A stretch of 64,000 nucleotides of DNA from Pseudomonadota bacterium (GCA_022560735.1 JADFSO010000003.1:1-64000); one strand, 5' to 3'; shown: positions 41,975 to 51,910, counted from the stretch's first letter. Notes: generated by a model not told the origin, from the sequence alone. Numbers and translations are program-made.

Positions 41975-44407
41975 CTATGCGCACAGCTTTTGTACCGGCC
42001 TGTGTCTGCGCGCGACCAGCAATATCAACAAGCCGATCAGACCCAGGTCTGGCGACCCGCCGCCACCGCCACCGCCGCCACCACCGGTATTGGTCGATGC
42101 GTCTTGCAATGTGATGATCTTGCTGTCCGCATCGTTCGCCGAATCCGTATCGGATTCTCCCGCGACTGTCGTTCGGGCGGTGGCGGAGATCGTGAAATCG
42201 CCGGCGGACAACGCATTAAATGCCACGGTAACGGTTTGGGTGCCGCTTAGATCGGTGGCTGTACAAGTCGCTACGCGTTGGATGAACGTACAGCTACCGG
42301 AATCTGCAGTCACCGAACTGAACGATACACCGGTGCCGCCGGCGACAATTTCGACTTCCGGTTGCGAGGCCGTATCGGGGCCGAGATTTTCCATGCTTAC
42401 TGAAAAACTGCCGCTTTGCCCGAACTCCACGCCTGTAGGCAAAGCGCCTACTGTAGCTCGCAGATCCACGAGCCGGCTGGCCACCTGTACGGTTGTATTA
42501 CTGTTGTTGTTGCCCATGTCGCTATCCGGGAGATCGCTGCCGATCGTCGCGCTGACGGTCGCGGCACCGATCGAGCCTGCGGCATCGACCGGCTGGACAA
42601 TGCTTTGTTGCGCACCAGGCGCGAGTGTACTCAACAAAAGGCAAGTCAGCATTTGGTTATCGGGTGTCGTACACGCCGGGTTGAGCTGACCCGGCACCAC
42701 CGTCAGCAAGGCGCCGAGGTCGATCAGAAGCTGGGTGTTGATTGCGGTCTGGGGCCCGTTATTCACGACCGAAATGGTGACCGTGGTGCCGTCGGTGCTG
42801 CGTATGAACGCATCCGCCATCGTGGCCGACACCGCAAGATCCGCGGCCGGCAGAATCCCGACGGTGCCGCTTTGCATGTTGTTGCTGAGGTCATCGTCGT
42901 TATCCGAACCCACGATGGCGCTGACATTGAAGCTGCCCGGCGTTGTGCCGGTGATTGCCACGGTCAGGGTCGCCGAACCGCCCGTGTTCAATTCCAATGC
43001 CTGGCAGACGACCGGGCTGACCGGCGCCGAGCAACTGAAGCCCGGCATACGAATATTGCCAAGGGCCAGGGCGGCATCCACCGTCAGCGTAAGCGTCACA
43101 TTGCTGGCGGCGGTCTGCCCCTGGTTATCGATCTGGACGGCATAATCGAAAGTTGCGCCGGCCAGCGCGCTGACATTTGGATCGGCGATGGTAACGGCCG
43201 GGTCTGCCGGACCCAGCAGGGTCAGGCACGACACGCGCGCCATTTCCGCCTGGATCTCCTGGATGCTGCAGGTGGAAAAGATGTCAACGCCATTGAACGT
43301 GGGCGCCATCAGGAAGGTATTGTCGGAGGTGCCGCCGCAGGCCCCGGTGGCATCGCCGTCGTGGGGGGCGTTGAAGTTGTGGCCGATCTCATGGGCGGTG
43401 ACCAGGTAATTGGGGGCGGGCACGCCGATCCCGATCGCCTGGGTCAGCGATACGCCGAACCTGGCATCGCACACGCCCGGTCGAAAAGCGATGCCTACCG
43501 TGTCCATATCCAGGTTCACGCCGGTAAACAGGTGAACTATGCTCAGCGGACGCAGTACCGAATCGCCAAACTTGTAATCCGCGACATCGTCAATCAGTTG
43601 CGAGGCGTCGCTCGTGGCGGCGAAGGTGGTGCCAAACGGGTCGTTCGCGGCGACATCGAACACGCGCAATTCCGCCAGGTTGATCTGTATGCCGAGCTGG
43701 CTTTCGAAGATGCCATCGACACTGTTGATCCGGTCGACCAGACCGCTCTCCGCGAAACTGCCGAGCACGCTGGTGTACTCGAAATCGCCCACCGCGGCGA
43801 TATCCAGCCGAAAATGGTCGCCGCCATGGAGCATGATCTTTTCCCTGAGCTCCTCGCTAAGCAAGCCCAGTTGTCGCTCGATGTTCATTTCTTCCAGGCG
43901 CGGGTGCGCGCGCACGATATCGCTGAACAGATTCTCCGTGTCGGCCCAGCGGAATATGACCGGCCCGTAGGTCTGAATGACCGTTGGCGTGGTACTGGAC
44001 AAGGCCACTTCGTACCCGGGCCCGAGCGCAAACATTTCCTGTCCATCCCAGATCAGCCCGCGTATTTCGCCGGCGCTGCGGGTCAATCGCACCCAGGAAC
44101 CGGGTACCTGGTCCAGCTGGCCGCGAAGGATTTCCGTGTCCCGCAGGATTTCCTGGCGCCGGTGTTCCGACAGGCCGTCCAGTAGCCTGTTGTTGTCTTG
44201 CAGGCGCAGATGAAAATCGCGCCCAAGCGCCTGGAAGCGAATGGATTGCCCTGCCAGGCGGGCCGGCTCCTGCAGCCTCGGCGCCGTTACCGGTTCGTAA
44301 TGCAAGACCCGGAAGCTGCCGTCATCGGCTGAGCGCCCAGCGGCGACGCTGTTGGCCGCGATCAGCAGCATGGCGCCGCACAGGGCGGCCGGTCGTAAAT
44401 TGATCAT
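41975..44407 (-). CDS. Secreted reprolysin-like metalloprotease with GlyGly-CTERM-like tail
   Basis: 810 residues. Signal peptide (about 1-23), propeptide-like region, then a metzincin catalytic domain with HEIGHNFNAPH (339-349) and CGGTSDNTFLMAP as the downstream Met-turn region. The second half has three or four DUF11/CARDB-like repeats (for example FDYAVQIDNQGQTAASNVTL). The C-terminus is a Gly10 tract, SPD, a hydrophobic helix and RRHR, the layout of GlyGly-CTERM proteins handled by rhombosortase and type II secretion. It is probably released to the surface or medium. Confidence 0.88.
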   Translation of the reverse strand: MINLRPAALCGAMLLIAANSVAAGRSADDGSFRVLHYEPVTAPRLQEPARLAGQSIRFQALGRDFHLRLQDNNRLLDGLSEHRRQEILRDTEILRGQLDQVPGSWVRLTRSAGEIRGLIWDGQEMFALGPGYEVALSSTTPTVIQTYGPVIFRWADTENLFSDIVRAHPRLEEMNIERQLGLLSEELREKIMLHGGDHFRLDIAAVGDFEYTSVLGSFAESGLVDRINSVDGIFESQLGIQINLAELRVFDVAANDPFGTTFAATSDASQLIDDVADYKFGDSVLRPLSIVHLFTGVNLDMDTVGIAFRPGVCDARFGVSLTQAIGIGVPAPNYLVTAHEIGHNFNAPHDGDATGACGGTSDNTFLMAPTFNGVDIFSTCSIQEIQAEMARVSCLTLLGPADPAVTIADPNVSALAGATFDYAVQIDNQGQTAASNVTLTLTVDAALALGNIRMPGFSCSAPVSPVVCQALELNTGGSATLTVAITGTTPGSFNVSAIVGSDNDDDLSNNMQSGTVGILPAADLAVSATMADAFIRSTDGTTVTISVVNNGPQTAINTQLLIDLGALLTVVPGQLNPACTTPDNQMLTCLLLSTLAPGAQQSIVQPVDAAGSIGAATVSATIGSDLPDSDMGNNNSNTTVQVASRLVDLRATVGALPTGVEFGQSGSFSVSMENLGPDTASQPEVEIVAGGTGVSFSSVTADSGSCTFIQRVATCTATDLSGTQTVTVAFNALSAGDFTISATARTTVAGESDTDSANDADSKIITLQDASTNTGGGGGGGGGGSPDLGLIGLLILLVARRHRPVQKLCA

Positions 44408-44620
44408 CGTATGCCAGAATCCAGGTATGGGCGGACTATCACCCGACCGAGGCGATCCAGTAAACCACCGAAGTCACAATTACTGCAAAATGTGGGCTGT
44501 AGATGGCCTCCCCGCCATCATTCAATAGATTCGACCGCAAGTCCCGGCGAATTATTCGATTTTTTGAGCTTATTCGGGCTTTATGTCAGGCGGCCGTCCT
44601 GTTTTCCGGCGGCCTGCACG

Positions 44621-45427
44621 CTAATCACACGCCGGGCGGCGTCCGGCCGCCCTGGCCTGTTCATACAGCTCGATGGCTTGTGGCATTCTCTGGCGAAGTT
44701 GCCGGATCCGGGTCGCGCTGGCCGGGTGGGTCGATAGAAACTCGGGGGGTTTGCTACCGCCGGTGGCGCCCATGTTTTGCCAAAGCCGGATGCTCTGCTG
44801 CGGGTCAAACCCGGCCTGCGCCATCAGGTCCAGCCCGATCAGGTCAGCCTCGCTTTCCTGGGTGCGGCCAAACGGCAACAGGATTCCGACCTGTGTGCCT
44901 ACGCCAAGCATGGCCATGACGTTGCTCCGGGTCTGGGCCGAGCCGCCGGCCATCGCGGCGATCAGCTGGCTGCCGCTTTGCGCCAGGTAGCCTGTAGAGA
45001 CGCGTTCATTGGCGTGACGCGCCCGGACATGGGCGATTTCGTGACCGATGACGGCGGCCAGCTGAGCCTGGTTCTCCGTCACTTCCAGCAGGCCGGTGAA
45101 TACGCCAATTTTCTTTCCGGGCAGCGCAAAGGCGTTCGCCTGGTCTTGTCTGAAAACTCGCAGCTCCCAGCTCGAGGACTCCACATTTGCACCCGGTTGC
45201 CACAGCAAGGAATCGGCGACGCACTGCACATAGCTTCGGATTACAGGGTCATCCTCGAGCGGCGTCGTGGTCTGGATCTGCTTGAAGGCCAGCACGCCCA
45301 TCCGGCTCATTTCCGAATCCGGGAAAAAAACCAGCTGCGTGCGGCCAAGCGGCGAAGTGGCGCAACCGCCCAATACAATGAGCGCTGCGTACAAGACTGC
45401 CATGCGATATCGATTCATGGTTTGCAT
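44621..45427 (-). CDS. M48-family metalloprotease lipoprotein
   Basis: 268 residues. Lipobox LGGC (Cys 22), zinc site HEIAH (129-133) and downstream ESEADLIGLDLMAQAGFDP providing the third ligand. It matches LoiP/YcaL-type outer-membrane quality-control proteases. Sequence near the end (FLSTHPASATRIRQL) is the usual M48 tail. ATG 45418 is an alternative start. The 213 bases before the reprolysin-like gene hold nothing recognised. Confidence 0.9.
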   Translation of the reverse strand: MQTMNRYRMAVLYAALIVLGGCATSPLGRTQLVFFPDSEMSRMGVLAFKQIQTTTPLEDDPVIRSYVQCVADSLLWQPGANVESSSWELRVFRQDQANAFALPGKKIGVFTGLLEVTENQAQLAAVIGHEIAHVRARHANERVSTGYLAQSGSQLIAAMAGGSAQTRSNVMAMLGVGTQVGILLPFGRTQESEADLIGLDLMAQAGFDPQQSIRLWQNMGATGGSKPPEFLSTHPASATRIRQLRQRMPQAIELYEQARAAGRRPACD

Positions 45428-45684
45428 GGCCCATGGTAACCGGCGCAGCTACGCTTTTGAACAAGGTCCGCAGCAAATGAGCGTGACCGACTGTCCGCCC
45501 GGAAAAATATGCGAACGTGCACAGGCAATAATGATTATTACTGGCAAGTGCGTACGCAAGCCGTACAATAAGCAGGCTTGGCGCGACCAGCAGGCACGGA
45601 TTTCGGTCAGGATAGTTTTGCAGGAATTTTGGTCGGCGCGGGAATTGGTTTTTAGCCGGCATTCCTTGCTATGGAAATCAACAT

Positions 45685-46284
45685 ATGATGAAAGCGGGCG
45701 GATTTTTGGTTGCGGCGAGCCTGCTGTGGATGATGGCTTTGCCGGCACAGGCCGAATATGTCACGGATGAACTGCAGCTGGGTCTGCATATCGCGGAAGA
45801 CACCAGCGATACCCCGTTTCGGACACTGGTCAGCGGCGCAGAGCTGGAAATACTGGAACGCAATCGTTTCTACGCAAGAGTTCGTACCAGCGCCGGTGAA
45901 GAAGGCTGGGTCAAGGCGGGTTACCTGATCACCCGCAAGCCAGCCGCGGCGCGGGCGATGGAACTGGAAGCGGCGAACGCGAAAATCAATGACCGCCTGG
46001 AAAAGGTCCTGGCGCAAACCTCGGATGTGCGCCAGACCATCGCCGGCCTCGAGAGCGAACTGGCAACGGCAAAAACGGAAGGGGCCGCCGCATTGGCGCG
46101 CGCAACCGAACTGGAGGTCGACAACACCCGGTTCAACGAGCGTATGATTGATTTTCGCGGCAGCGTGCCGGTACGCTGGGCCTTTCTGGCCGCCGGGTTG
46201 ATGCTGCTGGTTGGGTTCTTTAGCGGCTTTTTGTGGTTCGATTACCGCAGCCGAAAACGCTATGGTGGATTCAGAGTCTATTAA
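45685..46284 (+). CDS. SH3-domain membrane protein (YgiM/TIGR04211 type)
   Basis: 199 residues: signal peptide (about 1-23), a bacterial SH3 domain (about 25-90, LGLHIAEDTSDTPFRTLVSG ... GWVKAGYL), a coiled coil (about 95-160) and a C-terminal membrane helix (about 170-190) with a short basic tail. The layout is that of YgiM-like proteins, thought to bind cell-wall or envelope components. ATG 45688 is an equal start. Confidence 0.88.
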   Translation: MMKAGGFLVAASLLWMMALPAQAEYVTDELQLGLHIAEDTSDTPFRTLVSGAELEILERNRFYARVRTSAGEEGWVKAGYLITRKPAAARAMELEAANAKINDRLEKVLAQTSDVRQTIAGLESELATAKTEGAAALARATELEVDNTRFNERMIDFRGSVPVRWAFLAAGLMLLVGFFSGFLWFDYRSRKRYGGFRVY

Positions 46285-46455
46285 GCGGAATGCTCCGGAG
46301 CGGGAAATCCTGCTGCGGCCTCGCATTATCCTTTTGTTTCCTGCTAACCGCTCCCTGGGCGATGCTGTGCTCGCGCAAGTGGGCTGGGGTTTACAGTGCG
46401 GATGATCCAGGCTAAAAAAGCCGTTTGGGTATTTCGATCGACAAAAATAAATGTC

Positions 46456-46483
46456 TTGACAAAATAATTTGTCGGTTGATAAT
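46456..46483 (+). promoter_or_regulatory. Sigma-70 promoter with internal dyad before arsR-type gene
   Basis: -35 TTGACA (46456-46461) and -10 GATAAT (46478-46483) with a 16-base spacer. Overlapping it is GACAAA-ATAA-TTTGTC (46458-46473), a perfect six-base inverted repeat starting inside the -35 box. A dimeric regulator bound there would block polymerase; the regulator encoded at 46516 is the obvious candidate. Confidence 0.75.
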
Positions 46484-46515
46484 AAATCTCCAAATATGCA
46501 CCCGGATATGCCTCG

Positions 46516-47085
46516 ATGAGACAGGAATTGATGGTCGTTTCCGATGCCCGGACCATGGCGTTGCTGGCAGACCCGCTGAAGTCGGAAATCCTGCGGGAGA
46601 TGGATAAACCCCGGACGACGGCCGAGCTGGCCCTGGTGATGGGCATGCCCAGGCAGAAGCTGGGCTACCACGTCAGGCAGCTCGAGGGCGCAGGGTTGTT
46701 GGTAAGCGTAGGCGAGAGCCGGCGGGGCAACTGCGTCGCCAGGAAACTCCAGACGGCGGCGCGGCAATTCATCGTGATCCGGACCGATCCGCAGGGGTCG
46801 GTCCCGGAGGATCGATATTCCGGCAGTTGGTTCATGGAACGGTGTGCCAGCGCCATTCGAGAAGTCGGCGTTTTGTCATCGGCTGCCGGGGAAAAAGGGC
46901 AAAAACTGCCGGTCCTGACCCTGGAATCGGAAATTGCGTTCGATAATCCGCAAGACCAACAAGCTTTCGCCCAGGAACTGAGCGCATTGATCGCCGCCTT
47001 GATCGACCGCTATGGGTCAACTTCATCCGGCGCCACTCGCTTCAGACTTCTTGCGGCGAGCTACCCGAAACTACCTGACCCGTAG
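46516..47085 (+). CDS. ArsR-type helix-turn-helix regulator
   Basis: 189 residues. Winged HTH at about 8-75: MALLADPLKSEILREMDKP, TTAELALVMGMPRQKLGYHV and LEGAGLLVSVGESRRGN. The longer C-terminal part (about 80-189) is not recognised and may bind a ligand. No metal-binding CxC is present, so it is not a classical ArsR/SmtB metal sensor. Promoter with an internal dyad lies just upstream, suggesting self-repression. Confidence 0.85.
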   Translation: MRQELMVVSDARTMALLADPLKSEILREMDKPRTTAELALVMGMPRQKLGYHVRQLEGAGLLVSVGESRRGNCVARKLQTAARQFIVIRTDPQGSVPEDRYSGSWFMERCASAIREVGVLSSAAGEKGQKLPVLTLESEIAFDNPQDQQAFAQELSALIAALIDRYGSTSSGATRFRLLAASYPKLPDP

Positions 47086-47118
47086 GCGGCAACGATCGGA
47101 ACCGCAAACCGGGAATGC

Positions 47119-47538
47119 TCATGGGTCCGGCGGCATTTGGAATGGTTTCCGGTGCGCTTTCCTGCGCAGTTTGTTCAGGGTTTGTGAAATGATTTTCTGT
47201 CTGATCAGGGCTTGCTCCAGACGGTATTTGCCCGGGAAATTCACCAGCATCATGCCGATCAGGATGGTCAGTAATCCCTGCCCCGGCAAAAACGTCATCA
47301 ATACGCCCGCCACAATGAACAACAGGCCCAGCAAGTTCTTGACCAGGTTGACAATAACCATCAACACGGGGTGCCCCTTCTGGCGGGCGACGGGCCGGCG
47401 TTTTTCGCGAATGAAATAGTCTTCCGGTAGCTGCGTGACGATCGCGGGCAGCAGGACAACGGCCAGGACCAGGCTGAGAAAGGATGCCAGCGCCATCCAT
47501 TGCAAGTACGGTTTGAACAAAGACAGCCAGTCGAGCAT
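47119..47538 (-). CDS. PGPGW-family membrane protein
   Basis: 139 residues with three membrane helices (about 13-35, 66-85, 90-110). The conserved motif AGVLMTFLPGQGLLTILIG matches the 'PGPGW' small transmembrane protein family, here PGQGL. Function unknown. ATG 47538 preferred; the frame extends 24 codons upstream without similarity. Confidence 0.75.
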   Translation of the reverse strand: MLDWLSLFKPYLQWMALASFLSLVLAVVLLPAIVTQLPEDYFIREKRRPVARQKGHPVLMVIVNLVKNLLGLLFIVAGVLMTFLPGQGLLTILIGMMLVNFPGKYRLEQALIRQKIISQTLNKLRRKAHRKPFQMPPDP

Positions 47539-47675
47539 GGGCCGCAGTATATCCGAAGCACTACCGATGGTGAGCAAAACTCCCGGCGAAATCGCGGGGC
47601 GCCAGGCCAATCCGGACGCGCGGGGTGATCAGATATTTCCGCCGTCGTTTTCGGTGGCGCCAGCGTGGCGATGTG

Positions 47676-49601
47676 TTACAAATTGAACCGCAGGCGTACC
47701 GCTACGCGCTGCTCGTGAGGCTGGCCGCGGAATACCTGTGGCTCGAAACGCCACTGGGCAACCGCTTGCCGGGTGGCCTTTTCGAAGTAGCCGGTTTTTT
47801 CAACGCCGATGATTTCGATTTCGCTGACTTCACCGGTTGCGCTAACCGTGAACTCGATATCCACCCAGCCCTCTATGTTCCGGCGCAAAGCACGTTTGGG
47901 AAAGTCCGGCTCCACGAAATTCGTCATTTTCATCTGCGTCGCCGGGATTACGACGCTGCCCTGGTGAGCGGCCCAATCCTGTTCCAGTCCGGAACGTGCA
48001 GTGCTTAGTTCTTCGGTGTCGCCACCGAGTTGTTCCGCTTGCTTTAGAAAAGCTTCGGCAGCGGCGTACTCACGCGCCGCGAGGTCCCGCCACATCTGTT
48101 CCAGCAGTTTGTTGGACAGTTTCAGCGATCCGGCGCGATATTCCTCGCCGTCCGGATTCAGTTCTCGCATTTTATTCAGAAAAAAGCGCGCGTTGCCTTG
48201 TCGCGGCGAGAGCAGGCGGCTGTCCGCGATGCTGGCCTGGAATTCCTGGTTCAGGGCGTTTACCCGATCGGCGATCTGATGCTCGCGCGTTTGCTGTGCG
48301 GCCCGCGCGGCCGCTTCTTCACCCATCGTCTTGCGAGCCTTCGAAATGTGCGCTCGCGCCTGCCTGATGGACGACACGCTGGCGACCGGAATCGTTTCGG
48401 CCTGTCGCAGCAGGCGCTCGGCATTGCCGAGATTTCCATTGTCGGTTTCAGTGCGAGCCTCGCTCATGAGCGTCGAATACTTCCGCCCAAGCTGGTCTTG
48501 AATTTCGGCAATCCCGCCATAACTGGAGTTGATCACCTTGACGCGGTCTATCAGGTCCAGTGCCCGGCCAATTTCACCGCCGACTATCGCGGCCCGGGCG
48601 TGTTCCAGGACGCCACCAAGAACGACCTTTTCCATAGCCCGGGGTTTTGCCGAATCGCCGCCGGGTGTTTCGGCCAATAGACCAAATGCCTGCTCGTATT
48701 GGCCGGCTTCGATCGCTCTGCGCGCATTGTTCATCCGCTGTTCCGGTGAAGTGGCGCCAACGAGGGAGTCAAAAAAAGCCAGCCGCGGGTGATCGGGCAG
48801 CACATTTCTGATCATGACCAGCGCTTTCGCGGCCTTGGCGGGCCTGTTCCGGAGCAGATCCTGTTCGGTTTGCGCGAGTACTTTGTCGGCCGCAGCCATA
48901 ATCCCGCGGTGGGCACCGACATTGTCCGGATCCAGCGCCAGAATCTGATAATAATGATAAATCGCGTTGTTATTTTTGGGTTCAAAATATCGCTTGTCTC
49001 CCATCGCCAGCCTGGCCATGTCCAGATGCTGCTCGATCAACGCAACCTGACCCGATTCCAGATAATTGCCGGGTGCTTCAGCAGTATCGTTAGCCCAGGG
49101 AATGACAAAAGCGACTGACATGAGTACGGCTGCAGCACTGCCGACGATCAGTGCGGGTTTTTTCCAGGAGCGCCCAGGCGGTTTTTCGACGCTGTGCTCG
49201 ACGCCGCGTATCTGCATCGCCTGTTTGATCGCGGCCTCTATATATAGCCGGGTTTGTCCCGGCTGGCATGGCTTGGTGAGCACCCGGAATATCTTGCCGT
49301 CGTTCATCAATTTTGTCAGCGTAGCCCTGTCGTTCCCGGTGCCGGCAATCACCTGGACCATGCTTGGCGCGCGCCGGCCCAGGCGTTCGATCATGGGTGC
49401 AGGCTCGCCGCCAAGCATCTCGGAGTCGGCAATCAAAAGAGCGACCTGGCCCAGATGATCAAACCCGAGCGCCTGTTTCAGATCCTTTGCATGGAACAGC
49501 ACATAGCGATCTTCTACCGCGTCCGTGACCTGGCCCAAAAACTCCGGGTCGCTGGATAGCAACAGGATCTTGATTTCCAGTTGTTTGGCTGCTTTCGCCA
49601 C
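47676..49601 (-). CDS. Receiver-like / TM / repeat / TonB-domain protein
   Basis: 641 residues. N-terminus (1-130) folds like a receiver domain with D59 and K110 but only one acidic pocket residue (SSD instead of DD), so it may not be phosphorylated. One membrane helix at about 149-169, a long helical repeat region (about 180-530, TPR- and coiled-coil-like) and a TonB-type C-terminal domain (about 555-641; RNIEGWVDIEFTVSATGEVS). The combination of cytoplasmic pseudo-receiver and periplasmic TonB-like end is unusual; a signal- or force-transmitting envelope protein is possible. Confidence 0.82.
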   Translation of the reverse strand: MAKAAKQLEIKILLLSSDPEFLGQVTDAVEDRYVLFHAKDLKQALGFDHLGQVALLIADSEMLGGEPAPMIERLGRRAPSMVQVIAGTGNDRATLTKLMNDGKIFRVLTKPCQPGQTRLYIEAAIKQAMQIRGVEHSVEKPPGRSWKKPALIVGSAAAVLMSVAFVIPWANDTAEAPGNYLESGQVALIEQHLDMARLAMGDKRYFEPKNNNAIYHYYQILALDPDNVGAHRGIMAAADKVLAQTEQDLLRNRPAKAAKALVMIRNVLPDHPRLAFFDSLVGATSPEQRMNNARRAIEAGQYEQAFGLLAETPGGDSAKPRAMEKVVLGGVLEHARAAIVGGEIGRALDLIDRVKVINSSYGGIAEIQDQLGRKYSTLMSEARTETDNGNLGNAERLLRQAETIPVASVSSIRQARAHISKARKTMGEEAAARAAQQTREHQIADRVNALNQEFQASIADSRLLSPRQGNARFFLNKMRELNPDGEEYRAGSLKLSNKLLEQMWRDLAAREYAAAEAFLKQAEQLGGDTEELSTARSGLEQDWAAHQGSVVIPATQMKMTNFVEPDFPKRALRRNIEGWVDIEFTVSATGEVSEIEIIGVEKTGYFEKATRQAVAQWRFEPQVFRGQPHEQRVAVRLRFNL

Positions 49602-49897
49602 TTTGTACCTTATCCCGTACGGATGATCGTCTGCGCCTGTTCCTCGGCGAGGAGAAAATCAGCACAGCAGCAGGGCATCCGCCTCGGACCCTGCCGGAAT
49701 ATGGAAAATACCTTTCGCCGACCCACAAAATCTTGACCCAGTTAACAAAATGCGGATTTGGGTCCGAAAAACTGACTTGTTTGGTCCCGATTCAGCCGCT
49801 CGGCGCTGTTTTCCCGAGGACAGGCAGGGCCGACCATGGTACGAGGACGCCTGTGGTTTTGACCCGGTAATCGCCGACCGGTTGGATTTGGAAAAGA

Positions 49898-49974
49898 TGG
49901 TGGGCCTGGAAGGACTCGAACCTTCGACCAAAAGATTATGAGTCTTCTGCTCTAACCAACTGAGCTACAGGCCC
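49898..49974 (-). tRNA. tRNA with CAU anticodon, probably tRNA-Ile2
   Basis: Minus-strand cloverleaf beginning GGGCCTGTAGCTCAGTTGG, D-loop GTTGGTTAGAGC, anticodon stem-loop AGACTCATAATCT, T-arm GAAGGTTCGAGTCCTTC, acceptor end GGCCC, A73 and an encoded CCA (49898-49900). CAU may be elongator Met or the lysidine-modified Ile2. GACTCATAATC and the position just after rpoD, as with ileX in E. coli, favour Ile2. The 296 bases further downstream (49602-49897) hold nothing recognised. Confidence 0.93.
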
Positions 49975-50023
49975 TTGCAGGATCGTTTTTTCCGCGGAGT
50001 TCCGCAAGCCATTGGCGGGCCTG

Positions 50024-51910
50024 CTAGTCTTCGGCAAGAAAACTGCGCAGGCGTTCCGAGCGCGTCGGGTGACGCAGTTTGCGCAGAGCCTTCGCTTCGA
50101 TCTGCCGGATGCGCTCCCGGGTGACGTCGAATTGCTTGCCGACTTCCTCGAGCGTGTGATCCGTGTTCATGTCTATACCGAAGCGCATGCGCAGGACCTT
50201 GGCCTCCCTGGGTGTCAGGCCTCCGAGAATATCGTATGTGGCCTCCCGGAGCCCTTCCGTGGTCGCCGAATCGACCGGGGAATCCACCGTTGCATCTTCG
50301 ATGAAATCGCCCAGGTGAGAGTCTTCATCGTCGCCGATGGGGGTTTCCATTGAAATGGGTTCCTTGGCAATTTTCATGACCTTGCGCACTTTGTCCTCGG
50401 GCATTTCCATGCGGATCGCAAGTTCTTCGGGAGTGGGTTCGCGACCAATTTCCTGCAGCATCTGGCGGGAAATGCGATTGAGCTTGTTGATGGTTTCAAT
50501 CATGTGTACCGGGATGCGAATCGTACGCGCCTGGTCGGCGATCGAACGGGTAATCGCCTGCCGGATCCACCAGGTTGCATAGGTCGAAAACTTGTAACCA
50601 CGCCGGTATTCGAATTTGTCGACCGCCTTCATCAACCCGATGTTGCCCTCCTGGATCAGGTCCAGAAACTGCAGCCCGCGGTTGGTGTATTTCTTGGCAA
50701 TGGAAATCACCAGGCGCAGATTGGCCTCGACCATTTCTTTCTTCGCCCGGCGGGCCTTGGCCTCGCCGATGGACATCTGGCGGTTAATTTCCTTGATCTG
50801 GGAAATACCCAGGTAGGTCCTGATCTCCAGCGCGATCAGTTTTTTCTGCGCCCGCAGAATATCCTCTTTGAGCCTGGACAGTCCGGATGAGTGCTTGCGT
50901 TTCGCGCGTATATGTTTGTCCACCCATTGCAGGTTGGTCTCGTTGCTGGGGAAACTGGCGATGAAATCCTTGCGCGGCATGCCGGCTTCCGCGACGCAAT
51001 AATGCATAACCTGGCGTTCCTGTGCGCGAATGTTTGCGATGTGGCCGCGCAGGTTCCAGACCAGCGCGTCAAAAAACTTCGGCGCAAGTTTCAGCTCCAT
51101 CATATCCGCGGCCAGGTCTCGCCGAACCGCCATCGTGCGGGAATCTTCCGGGCCATACTTGTCGATGTATTTCAGCGATCGGGCAAAAAATTTGCTGATT
51201 TTTTTCATCCGTGCCCTGACCTCATCGGGATCCGGGCCTGTGTCGACGGGTTCTTCCTCCTCGCCCCGCAGTTTCATTTCTTCTTTTCTCTTGGCTTCGG
51301 CTTGCAGCTCGGCTGCCGTTGCGGGTTCGTTCGAGGCGTTTGGATCGATGAACCCGGTGAGTATATCCAGCAGACGACCGCTGCCGGCGGTAATGTTGTC
51401 GTAAACACCCAGCAACATCCGGTAGGTATCCGGGAACATTGCCAGCGCACCACGAACCTGGTTGAGACCTTCCTCGATTCTCTTGGCGATGCGGATCTCG
51501 CCTTCGCGCGTCAGCAACTCGACGGTTCCCATCTCGCGCATGTACATGCGGACGGGATCTGTCGTCCGGCCAAATTCGCTGTCCACGGTGGCGAGAGCGG
51601 CAGCCGCTTCAGCGGCATCGTCTTCGTCGGCCGAAACCGCGTTGTCCGACAACAGCAAAGTTTCGGCATCCGGCACTTTCTCGTACACGGTGATACCCAT
51701 ATCGTTGATCATGTTGACAATATCTTCGATATGTTCGGGATCGACGATGTCATTCGGCAGATGATCGTTGACTTCGCCGTAGGTCAGGTAGCCTTGCTCC
51801 TTGCCGCGGGCAATCAGCTGCTTCAACTTTGACTGGCGGTCATCCGCGGGCGGGCTAACCGCTTCCTGGGTTGCGCTTTTGTTGCTCAAGTTCTTGTTCC
51901 TCTTCGTCAT
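50024..51910 (-). CDS. rpoD: RNA polymerase sigma-70 (primary sigma factor)
   Basis: 628 residues. Region 1.1 ([20 protein letters not shown]), region 1.2 ([20 protein letters not shown]), a gammaproteobacterial-type non-conserved insert, region 2 ([40 protein letters not shown]), region 3 and region 4 ([20 protein letters not shown]). It directs housekeeping transcription. ATG 51910 is chosen (GGAG upstream); ten in-frame codons before it are not conserved. Last protein gene of the rpsU-yqeY-dnaG-rpoD cluster. Confidence 0.98.
   Translation of the reverse strand: MTKRNKNLSNKSATQEAVSPPADDRQSKLKQLIARGKEQGYLTYGEVNDHLPNDIVDPEHIEDIVNMINDMGITVYEKVPDAETLLLSDNAVSADEDDAAEAAAALATVDSEFGRTTDPVRMYMREMGTVELLTREGEIRIAKRIEEGLNQVRGALAMFPDTYRMLLGVYDNITAGSGRLLDILTGFIDPNASNEPATAAELQAEAKRKEEMKLRGEEEEPVDTGPDPDEVRARMKKISKFFARSLKYIDKYGPEDSRTMAVRRDLAADMMELKLAPKFFDALVWNLRGHIANIRAQERQVMHYCVAEAGMPRKDFIASFPSNETNLQWVDKHIRAKRKHSSGLSRLKEDILRAQKKLIALEIRTYLGISQIKEINRQMSIGEAKARRAKKEMVEANLRLVISIAKKYTNRGLQFLDLIQEGNIGLMKAVDKFEYRRGYKFSTYATWWIRQAITRSIADQARTIRIPVHMIETINKLNRISRQMLQEIGREPTPEELAIRMEMPEDKVRKVMKIAKEPISMETPIGDDEDSHLGDFIEDATVDSPVDSATTEGLREATYDILGGLTPREAKVLRMRFGIDMNTDHTLEEVGKQFDVTRERIRQIEAKALRKLRHPTRSERLRSFLAED

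Noticed and set aside
42058..42092. GGN/CCN trinucleotide repeat as a regulatory microsatellite
   Set aside because: It encodes the glycine tract before the C-terminal anchor of the protease; phase variation is unlikely since length changes in threes keep the frame.
42416..44185. Plus-strand ORF of 589 codons
   Set aside because: Fully antisense to the metalloprotease gene, which has a signal peptide, zinc motif and repeats; Arg/Gly/His-rich composition is typical of an antisense shadow.
45652..46767. Minus-strand ORF of 371 codons
   Set aside because: Antisense to the SH3-domain gene and overlapping the ArsR promoter; no coding signature.
49750..49941. Plus-strand ORF ending ...VGLEGLEPSTKRL
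   Set aside because: This peptide is the familiar false translation of the antisense strand of a tRNA; the real feature is the tRNA at 49898-49974.
50891..51832. Plus-strand ORF of 313 codons
   Set aside because: Antisense shadow of rpoD.
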